Below, piece after piece: positions 1-5,106 of a stretch of 5,250 bases of DNA. Position 1 is the stretch's first letter, and each line of letters opens with the position of its first letter. The stretch is from the NCBI GenBank assembly GCA_002508545.1, contig DAVH01000041.1, forward strand, positions 1 to 5,250, given 5' to 3'. The translations under genes and the position numbers were made by a program. The notes beneath the pieces are model-generated. The model was not told the origin of the DNA and did no database searches. It saw only the letters and a program-made list of their open reading frames with translations. The stretch is from Methanomassiliicoccus sp. UBA6 (GTDB lineage: Archaea > Thermoplasmatota > Thermoplasmata > Methanomassiliicoccales > Methanomassiliicoccaceae).

Positions 1-159
1 ATGGTCCCCGATCTCCCTGCCCTCCGGAGAGAGGAGGGCAATGCGCTCGGCCATCCTGAGATCGACCATCTCCCTCGCCCGCTCGAGGTAATCCTGGAAC
101 GGCCCATGGCCCCCCGGTCCCAGCCTAACGATCACCTCTTGCATGGAGCGCACCTGCAT
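1..159 (-). CDS. Partial CDS (5' end only), possible trans-polyprenyl diphosphate synthase
   Basis: This is the N-terminal 53 residues of a gene that runs off the left edge. Its ATG (159-157) shares one base with the TGA of the UbiA gene (TGATG), which indicates translational coupling in one operon. A second in-frame ATG lies at 144-142, giving a protein that begins MQEVIVRLGPGG. The reading is good protein sequence: after a glycine-rich stretch comes an amphipathic helix, DYLERAREMVDLRMAERI, then LLSPEGREIGDH. Family knowledge: archaeal polyprenyl diphosphate synthases start with a similar helix (a Y-L-x-x-x-A-x-x-(I/V)-D-x-x-(I/M) pattern) just before the GGKRLRP motif. That diagnostic motif and the DDxxD motifs would lie beyond the edge, so the assignment is inference, helped by the prenyltransferase and reductase next door. 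That a gene is present is fairly sure; its function is not. Confidence 0.5.
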   Translation of the reverse strand, partial: MQVRSMQEVIVRLGPGGHGPFQDYLERAREMVDLRMAERIALLSPEGREIGDH

Positions 160-1091
160 CACCCTCCGGCCAGAAGCACGATGGAGAGGACGATCGAGAA
201 CGCCACCGAGGTGTAGAGCTGCCCCAGCCGGATGGGGGCCGATGTTCCCTCGGGATCCCCTATCTCTCCGTCCAGGTACTTGAACCGCAAGCTGTCGACC
301 CGATGACCGAGGACGGCCAGTATAACGAACGTAAGGACGCACATCAGGACCGCCAGGGTCGCCGGCCACCCTCCCACGGAAGCGAGCGCGGGAACGGCGC
401 CGATGGCTGCGGCCATGCCGAGCATGGGATACCCGGTGCAGTACCTCACCCGAGGCCAGCGGACCACCGTGGTGACCTTGCCGTTGGAGCGGTCGGTGGG
501 ATAGTCCATGCTCATCATGCTGACGAAGAACGCACTGGAGGCGAACCCGAAGATCACGCTCACCCCCACCGACAGCAGGGTGATCGCCCCGGAGCCGATG
601 AACGAGATGACCAGCACCGAGAGCGCGTTGATCGGCGATCCCAGGTACAGCTCGGCGTACGGGCGGTAGGCCCACCTCAGCCGCGGATGGTTGTAGCCGA
701 ACAGCGCGATCATGCCGTAGGCCGCCGGAATGAGCAGCACGGGCTGCAGCAGGATCAGGTAGAGCATGATGAGAAGGATGGCGATGACTATGCCTGCGCT
801 CAGGTAGTTGACCTCCCGGACGGTCGCCGTGCCGTCCACCAGGGGCTTGTGGCGCCCGGTCGGACCGATGGGCGACCTCCTGTCAAGCTCCAGGTCCATG
901 ACGTCGTTCATGGGGTGGGCGACGTACTGCATCAAGATAACACAGATGATCGCCAGGAGCATCGGCACCAGGTGAGGTATCGCGCCCTCGCCTAGAAGGA
1001 AGGCCAGCGATGCCCCGAGGATGGAAGCGCTCACGCTCCAGGCGGCCAGGGGCTTGAAGCGTGCGAAGTGTACCAGCGATATCGAGCGCAT
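159..1091 (-). CDS. UbiA-family membrane prenyltransferase
   Basis: This is a 310-aa integral membrane enzyme that moves an isoprenyl chain from its diphosphate to an acceptor. The first Asp-rich motif, NDVMDLELDR, is at residues 62-71 (N62, D63, D66, D70) and is followed by a GRHKPLVDG loop at 79-87. The second motif, DYPTDRSNGK, is at 196-205 (D196, D200, K205). These are the two Mg-diphosphate sites of the superfamily. About eight to nine hydrophobic segments surround them, roughly at residues 18-36, 42-60, 95-117, 119-134, 153-172, 175-194, 221-240, 243-262 and 292-309. Length is normal for the family. The ATG at 1091 is the only start in the open frame after an upstream stop at 1122-1124. 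The second motif resembles MenA-like enzymes more than digeranylgeranylglyceryl phosphate synthase, but the acceptor cannot be fixed from sequence. The gene is coupled to the partial gene downstream and follows the reductase gene after 233 bases. Confidence 0.9.
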   Translation of the reverse strand: MRSISLVHFARFKPLAAWSVSASILGASLAFLLGEGAIPHLVPMLLAIICVILMQYVAHPMNDVMDLELDRRSPIGPTGRHKPLVDGTATVREVNYLSAGIVIAILLIMLYLILLQPVLLIPAAYGMIALFGYNHPRLRWAYRPYAELYLGSPINALSVLVISFIGSGAITLLSVGVSVIFGFASSAFFVSMMSMDYPTDRSNGKVTTVVRWPRVRYCTGYPMLGMAAAIGAVPALASVGGWPATLAVLMCVLTFVILAVLGHRVDSLRFKYLDGEIGDPEGTSAPIRLGQLYTSVAFSIVLSIVLLAGG

Positions 1092-1099
1092 GTTCTCCC

Positions 1100-1117
1100 G
1101 ACCCGCTTCTCCGGGTC
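1100..1117 (-). promoter_or_regulatory. Perfect 6-bp hairpin just before the UbiA start
   Basis: On the transcribed strand GACCCG pairs with CGGGTC around a GAGAAG loop. The hairpin ends 8 bases before the ATG of the UbiA gene. The bases between (GGGAGAAC) contain the only Shine-Dalgarno-like GGAG, at short spacing (3 bases). A structure here could affect ribosome access, but a 6-bp GC stem can also arise by chance in DNA this GC-rich. Confidence 0.25.
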
Positions 1118-1180
1118 CATCTCATACTGGTCTCGGATAGGTCATCAATGTTCCTGCCCCTAATCCCCCGGCCCGGTACA

Positions 1181-1198
1181 CTTCAGGTCAGCTTCAGG
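1181..1198. repeat. Short tandem direct repeat, period 11
   Basis: CTTCAGG occurs at 1181-1187 and again at 1192-1198, so the copies are offset by 11 bases, about one helical turn. It lies about 90 bases upstream of the UbiA ATG in a non-coding gap. It could be a protein binding site, but two 7-base copies are weak evidence. Confidence 0.2.
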
Positions 1199-1324
1199 CT
1201 CATCAGAATTTGGTCTGCGAGATCCTGGCGGCTCGTCGGTCTCCGCTCAGCCCCCTTCCTTGATCGACCTCTAGATGCAGGCCTTGAGCTCGGTCGGGAG
1301 ATGGATGATCTTCTAGGCGGAACG

Positions 1325-2290
1325 CTATACGCCGCCCGCCTTGGTCAGCAGCTTGAGGGCCTGGACCGGGTTCATGGAGAACCCCGCCCGGCGGGAGTGC
1401 TCTACGAACACCTTGATGTCACCGGGGGTCGGACGCCGGCCGGCGAGCATCCGGGTCACCGCGGCCCTCTCCCTCCTCATCCAATCGAAGGTTCGGAGCA
1501 CCTCCTCTTGATAGGTCTCGAGACCGTGCAGATTTTCGGACAGCATCTCCGCGCACTGCATGGCATAGAGGTTCCCGTCCCCTCCCAGCGGCCCCACCGT
1601 GCCGATGCTCTCCCCCACCCCGACGATGTTGCCCCTGACCAGGGGCATCGAGTGATATGGGGATGATAACCTGATCCTGCTCCGGCAGGTGCATTTGATC
1701 TTGGACCCGGCCACGGTCGCGTCGATGGTCTCGCTGCCCTCCCCGACGTGAGGAGGCAGGTTGCCGTAGCCGACATGATATTCGCCGTTCCCGAGAGGGA
1801 AGCACCACCCGTAGCCCGACCTCGAGGTCTGGAACCATGTCCCCAGGTCCCGATCGGAGGCGAGGCGGTACTGGCACAGCTCAGCGACCATATCGTCGGC
1901 GGCCACCGGCCCGAGGTAGGCGCGCTCGACCCCGGTGGCATCGACCACGAGGTCATACTCGCCGGGGTCCAGGCGATCGTACCTGACCGGCGCTCCCCCG
2001 ATCATGTCCCGGATGAGCGCGGGCTTGTCCACCATGAGCAGGTCAGCGCCCATGCGAACGCCGTCGAAGAGGATCTGGTCGGACCGCTGCTTGATGTACC
2101 TCTCCGGATCGAGGAACCGGCCCACCAGGCGGCGGTACTCGCCGGCCGGGGCCACCCCCCAGGCGCACGGCCGCTGGCCGCAGCCGGTTCGTTCGACCAC
2201 ATCATAAAGCGCGATCTCCTCGCCGACCTCCTTCAGCAGCCGGTACAGGTAGGAGCCGGCCATGCCGGCCCCCGCTATGGCTATCCTCAA
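1325..2290 (-). CDS. Geranylgeranyl-reductase-family FAD-dependent oxidoreductase
   Basis: This is a 321-aa flavoprotein of the family that saturates geranylgeranyl chains of archaeal lipids or prenylated quinones. The N-terminal strand carries the FAD-binding GAGMAG (residues 7-12). A Cys-rich CGQRPCAWG at 37-45 sits where family members have PVRCGEG. VVDATG is at 115-120. The family signature GYGWCFP is at 159-165, followed by GNGEYHVGYG. The second FAD motif, GVGESIG...GGDGNLYAM, is at 224-244, with Glu in place of the usual Asp of GD. The frame is open to an ATG at 2416, but I choose the TTG at 2290-2288. It puts the Rossmann strand (LRIAIAGAG) at the N terminus and has AAGGAGG 8 bases upstream. 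The extra 42 codons would also cover a TATA-like box and an all-GC hairpin. The protein is short beside typical archaeal geranylgeranyl reductases (about 390-450 aa), so its substrate may differ. The nearby UbiA gene supports an isoprenoid role. Confidence 0.82.
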   Translation of the reverse strand: MRIAIAGAGMAGSYLYRLLKEVGEEIALYDVVERTGCGQRPCAWGVAPAGEYRRLVGRFLDPERYIKQRSDQILFDGVRMGADLLMVDKPALIRDMIGGAPVRYDRLDPGEYDLVVDATGVERAYLGPVAADDMVAELCQYRLASDRDLGTWFQTSRSGYGWCFPLGNGEYHVGYGNLPPHVGEGSETIDATVAGSKIKCTCRSRIRLSSPYHSMPLVRGNIVGVGESIGTVGPLGGDGNLYAMQCAEMLSENLHGLETYQEEVLRTFDWMRRERAAVTRMLAGRRPTPGDIKVFVEHSRRAGFSMNPVQALKLLTKAGGV

Positions 2291-2298
2291 CCTCTTGG

Positions 2299-2305
2299 CC
2301 TCCTT
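2299..2305 (-). promoter_or_regulatory. Strong Shine-Dalgarno site that decides a TTG start
   Basis: On the minus strand AAGGAGG lies 8 bases before the TTG at 2290. It is the best ribosome binding site in the window and the main reason to start the reductase at 2290 and not at the ATG at 2416. Confidence 0.65.
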
Positions 2306-2311
2306 GGCGTC

Positions 2312-2328
2312 GCCCGGCCCGGCCGGGC
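2312..2328 (-). promoter_or_regulatory. All-GC perfect inverted repeat in the reductase leader
   Basis: The 17 bases are an 8-base arm, one centre base and the exact complement of the arm (GCCCGGCC on each strand). As RNA they would form a 7-bp all-GC stem with a 3-base loop. It lies 6 bases upstream of the Shine-Dalgarno site and just downstream of the start point predicted from the TATA-like box. It could be a leader hairpin or a binding palindrome; its function is unknown. Confidence 0.35.
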
Positions 2329-2353
2329 ACGCCTGATATTTCGCACCCGGCGG

Positions 2354-2361
2354 GATATAAT
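2354..2361 (-). promoter_or_regulatory. Probable archaeal TATA box for the reductase gene
   Basis: ATTATATC on the minus strand is an AT island in very GC-rich DNA. A start point about 25 bases downstream of its centre would be near 2333, leaving a leader of about 43 bases before the TTG at 2290. It falls inside the longer ATG-started frame, which argues against that longer start. Confidence 0.45.
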
Positions 2362-2452
2362 CATGCGCCCGCGCCCATCGAACGCTCACGGCCTTCGTGA
2401 TGAGCGGGGCGGCCATGCCGCTCGGTCCCCGAGGCCTAACGCCGTCGGCCGA

Positions 2453-3418
2453 TCAACCGGCCCACGAGGTGATGTTGCACCAGCCGGCCTCGGCGTACTC
2501 CCCGCGCTTGATCATCCGCAAGTTAGCGCCTCTCAGGGAGTAGGAGCGGTCCAGCATGACCTTGTAGATGCGGGTGTCGACCGGAGAGAAGCGGGTCAGC
2601 AGCTTGGTCTTGCCCTCTTCGAGGGACCTCGTCTCGCACGCGCTCATCAGCTGGTCGAAGACCGATCGCGGCTCCGGGGTCCGGGGATCGACCAGGACGG
2701 CCTTGATCGAGGAGTAGGGAGCCTCCTCGCCCCGTTGATAGGTGTGGAGGAGGGCGCAGCCCAAGGGCCCTTCGCCGTCATCGATGACGAAGACGTTGCC
2801 GAGGGCCTTGCTCAGGATCGAGGCGGCCTCGGGGGCGTAGTCGAGCTGGGGGTTGACGGCATGGCTGAGCTTGGAGACGATCTCCATTCCCTCGTCCAGG
2901 TCCCTGCGGGTGATCTCCCTAACCCCCGTGGAATCGAGCGCCTCCCGGCGGATCACCTTCTCCATGATCAGGGTCGTGGGGCCGGGGCGGTACCCGGAGG
3001 AGAGGTAGAAGTGCAGGTTCTTGGCCAGATGGGACATCGTCTCCAGGCCTATGGTCGTGCACCCCCGCTCGGTCAGGTGCGTTTCGCAGACGTTCAACAG
3101 CATCCTGCCGATCCCATGGTCCTGGTAGGTCGGTAGGACCTCTAGGGGGCCGGTCCATCCCACCTTGCCCCAGACGTGGCAGAACGCCGAGCCGACGATC
3201 TTGCCGTTCATCTCGGCGACGATGCAGCCGCCGGGGTCGGTGGCGAGGTACGACTCGATTATCCTCTCCGAGCGCTTGGGATACCTGAACTTGCGCCCGA
3301 TATCGTGCATGGCCAGGTCCGACCATGCGATCTGGCCGACCTCGCGGACCTCTTCCATGTCGTCCAAGGTCATGGCCCTGAGCCGGGTCTCCCTCTCCTT
3401 TCGTATCAGCATGCTCAT
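2453..3418 (-). CDS. Tandem GNAT-fold N-acetyltransferase-like protein
   Basis: This is a 321-aa protein with two GNAT-type halves, which would transfer an acyl group from acyl-CoA to an unknown amine. The N-terminal half (about residues 10-155) is a full domain: the beta-4 strand GPLEVLPTYQ, then the acetyl-CoA pyrophosphate loop QDHGIG at 99-104 (Q99, G102, G104), and motif B NLHFYLSSGYRP at 134-145. The C-terminal half (about 166-305) repeats the strand-helix pattern but has DPRTPEPRS where the Q/R-x-x-G-x-G/A loop should be. It is therefore probably a degenerate, non-catalytic domain. The ATG at 3418 lies 4 bases after the stop of the PolX-like gene, and a GGAGG 10 bases upstream supports it over the in-frame ATG at 3412. 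The two genes form one transcription unit. The substrate cannot be predicted; protein, antibiotic and small-molecule acceptors are all possible. Confidence 0.83.
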   Translation of the reverse strand: MSMLIRKERETRLRAMTLDDMEEVREVGQIAWSDLAMHDIGRKFRYPKRSERIIESYLATDPGGCIVAEMNGKIVGSAFCHVWGKVGWTGPLEVLPTYQDHGIGRMLLNVCETHLTERGCTTIGLETMSHLAKNLHFYLSSGYRPGPTTLIMEKVIRREALDSTGVREITRRDLDEGMEIVSKLSHAVNPQLDYAPEAASILSKALGNVFVIDDGEGPLGCALLHTYQRGEEAPYSSIKAVLVDPRTPEPRSVFDQLMSACETRSLEEGKTKLLTRFSPVDTRIYKVMLDRSYSLRGANLRMIKRGEYAEAGWCNITSWAG

Positions 3419-3422
3419 CCGT

Positions 3423-5093
3423 TCACTTCCTCCAGGCCCTTCCCTTCAGCTGTTCAGGGTCCTTAGAGTTCAGCACCCTCTCCGGCTCCAACAGGGCCTT
3501 GCGGGCCATGGTAATCGCCCACCGCCAGTTATCGATCTCGTTGGGGTAGGCGGAATCGGTGCCTAGTGAATAAAGCGCTCCTGACTCATAAACCTTGAAA
3601 GCATCATTATCAGACAGGTCGAGCCGGTCGGGATAGGCGTTCATCTCCAGCGCCACCCTCCGCTCGGCCGCCCGCTCGGCCACCCGGGACAGGTCGATGC
3701 CTATCCCTTCCCGCAGCCCGATCACCCGGCTGGTGGGGTGTCCCAGCACGTCCATGTTGGGGTCCTCCATCGCCCTCATCACGCGGGCCTCCATCTCCCC
3801 CGGGGGCATGGTCAGCCGGGTGTTGACCGATGCCACCACGAGGTCCAGGTCGTCAAGGAGGTCCGAGGGGGCATCGAGCCTACCATCGGGCGTGATGTCC
3901 ACCTCCGCGCCCTTGAGCAGAACGATCCCGTCCTTGCCCTGGACCTCGTCGATGAGCACGTTGCGGCGGTCGAGGGTATCGGCGTCCATGTTCCGCCCGA
4001 TGCGGTCGCAGAAGCAGATGTAACGATGCCCCTGCCTGCTTGCCGCGGCGGCCATCTCCCCCACCCTGAGCTGTCCGTCGAAGGAGCTGCACCTCACATG
4101 CAGGTCCCCGAGGAGGCCCTCGGCGGAGACGACCGTTCCCTTCGCTGCCCTTCCTTCCCTCATCTCCGGAGGAACATAGCACAGGCCGAGGCGGGCATAG
4201 ATCTCCTCCTCCGAGGCGGCATGCTTCATCGAGGGGGTGCTCATGCGGGTGCCGGCGGCCTTGGCCGCCTCGGCGAGCTCTCGGAGGTGAGCATCGGTGC
4301 CGGTGGTATGCAGGAGCTCCCAGGCAAACTGCTCGTCATTGACCTGGCGGACCATGCAGGCCGCGCCCGACCGGGTCTTGCCGATCGCCTGCTCCCTTTC
4401 CACCATGGTCAGCTCGGTGACCTCCGGCGACAGGCCGAACTGGGCGATCACGAGGTCCGGGGAGGGAGAGGTGAACAGCAGGGTGATGTTGGCCACCGAG
4501 GTGACCAGCCTCCTCGCCGGTCCGGCCAGCTCGATCCTCGTGACGTTCCCTCCGGCGGTCAGCTCGCCCATGATGTTGACCGCCGAGCGGAGCGCGTAGG
4601 GGGTCGGCACGTCCGCGGCCTCCTCCCGCCTCCAGCCCAACCACTCCAGCGTCCTCTGCTGCACCTCCTCGTCGAAGTCCGGGAGATCGGCGACCCTTCC
4701 CTCGTACAATGCCCGGAGCAGATCGTCGACGCTCCGGACCCCCAGTAGGCGGTCCAGGTCGGCGATCCGCCGGAAGCCGAGGGAGGGGATCTCCCTGAGG
4801 ACGTCAAGGTCCTCCGGCAGCAGGTCCCTGACCGCTTCCAGCGCCTCGATCTTCCCTGTGGAGAGGAACTCCTCCAGCTTGGCCTCGATGCTCTCCCCCA
4901 CGCCCTCGAGGGTCCGCAGCCCCTTCCGGTCCCGGATGGACCGAAGGGATTCGACCTGGGCCTCGATGCTTCGGGCCGCCTTCATGTACGAGTTGGCCCT
5001 CCACCTCTCCCCCTGGATCTCCATCGCCAGGGCGAGGTCGTAGAATTGCTCGGCCGCCTTCCGGTTGTCTGCCCTGCCAATCATCACCCGCAT
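3423..5093 (-). CDS. polX: PolX-family protein (HhH, Pol X palm, PHP) with degenerate active sites
   Basis: This 556-aa protein has the full architecture of bacterial/archaeal PolX, a gap-filling repair polymerase with a PHP 3'-5' exonuclease/phosphatase domain. Residues 8-155 are the 8-kDa/fingers part with helix-hairpin-helix motifs LEGVGESI (62-69) and IPSLGFRRI (102-110). The palm (about 165-315) keeps GPARR (191-195), TGTDAH (264-269) and the linker EEEIYARLGLCYVPPE (295-310). The PHP domain (about 328-545) keeps GDLH, GAEVDI, GHPTSR, EMNAYPDRLDL and LGTD. However, the polymerase Asp pair reads N202-I-T204, and the third Asp position is C246 or M247. In the PHP domain R334, R364, N424 and A515 replace metal-binding His, while H332, D339, E398, H452 and D513 remain. 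Both activities are therefore doubtful; DNA binding through the helix-hairpin-helix part may remain. The ATG at 5093 has AGGA 5 bases upstream. The gene is co-transcribed with the GNAT gene. Confidence 0.87.
   Translation of the reverse strand: MRVMIGRADNRKAAEQFYDLALAMEIQGERWRANSYMKAARSIEAQVESLRSIRDRKGLRTLEGVGESIEAKLEEFLSTGKIEALEAVRDLLPEDLDVLREIPSLGFRRIADLDRLLGVRSVDDLLRALYEGRVADLPDFDEEVQQRTLEWLGWRREEAADVPTPYALRSAVNIMGELTAGGNVTRIELAGPARRLVTSVANITLLFTSPSPDLVIAQFGLSPEVTELTMVEREQAIGKTRSGAACMVRQVNDEQFAWELLHTTGTDAHLRELAEAAKAAGTRMSTPSMKHAASEEEIYARLGLCYVPPEMREGRAAKGTVVSAEGLLGDLHVRCSSFDGQLRVGEMAAAASRQGHRYICFCDRIGRNMDADTLDRRNVLIDEVQGKDGIVLLKGAEVDITPDGRLDAPSDLLDDLDLVVASVNTRLTMPPGEMEARVMRAMEDPNMDVLGHPTSRVIGLREGIGIDLSRVAERAAERRVALEMNAYPDRLDLSDNDAFKVYESGALYSLGTDSAYPNEIDNWRWAITMARKALLEPERVLNSKDPEQLKGRAWRK
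3429..3433 (-). promoter_or_regulatory. Shine-Dalgarno site for the GNAT gene
   Basis: GGAGG on the minus strand lies 10 bases before the ATG at 3418, inside the last codons of the PolX-like gene. It favours that ATG over the in-frame ATG at 3412, which would be 16 bases away. Confidence 0.5.
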
Positions 5094-5106
5094 TGCCGTC
5101 CTGTCA

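Larger units (their letters stand above)
1092..1324. other. Intergenic gap with no supported gene
   Basis: This 233-base stretch separates the reductase stop (1325-1327) from the UbiA start. On the minus strand the frames are broken by stops, and the longest readings are about 20 codons. I see no tRNA-like TPsiC or cloverleaf pattern. No convincing TATA box lies at the expected distance from the UbiA ATG, and there is no T-run terminator after the reductase. It does hold a 7-base direct repeat (1181-1198) and a hairpin directly before the UbiA gene (1100-1117). The UbiA gene may therefore be read through from the reductase promoter or from a weak promoter that I cannot identify. Confidence 0.6.

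Noticed and set aside
1..216. 71-codon plus-strand frame at the left edge
   Set aside because: The minus-strand reading of the same bases overlaps the UbiA stop in TGATG style and gives more protein-like sequence.
303..995. 230-codon open frame on the plus strand
   Set aside because: It is antisense to the UbiA gene, and its product is a charged, His/Asp/Arg-rich string typical of a shadow frame.
1092..1324. Possible tRNA or small RNA gene in the gap
   Set aside because: I found no TPsiC-like box, acceptor pairing or conserved RNA motif on either strand.
1061..1666. 201-codon plus-strand frame crossing the 1092-1324 gap
   Set aside because: It would be the only gene in the gap, but most of it is antisense to the reductase and UbiA genes. 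It has no motif, no good ribosome binding site and no protein-like pattern.
2291..2416. N-terminal extension of the reductase to ATG 2416
   Set aside because: The stretch holds a TATA-like box, a GC hairpin and a strong Shine-Dalgarno site, and its residues precede the normal start of the FAD-binding strand.
2424..2436. CTCGG-GGA-CCGAG hairpin after the acetyltransferase stop, considered as a terminator
   Set aside because: The stem is only 5 bp with a 3-base loop and no T-run follows on the transcribed strand, so it does not look like an archaeal terminator.
1748..3136. 462-codon open frame on the plus strand
   Set aside because: It lies antisense to the reductase and acetyltransferase genes and crosses their intergenic region. 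The product is low-complexity, rich in Gly, Ala, Arg, His and Pro, with no recognisable motif. Long antisense frames are expected in GC-rich coding DNA.
3738..4748. 336-codon open frame on the plus strand
   Set aside because: It is antisense to the PolX-like gene, whose frame has clear family motifs. The plus-strand product is His/Gly/Arg-rich without domains.
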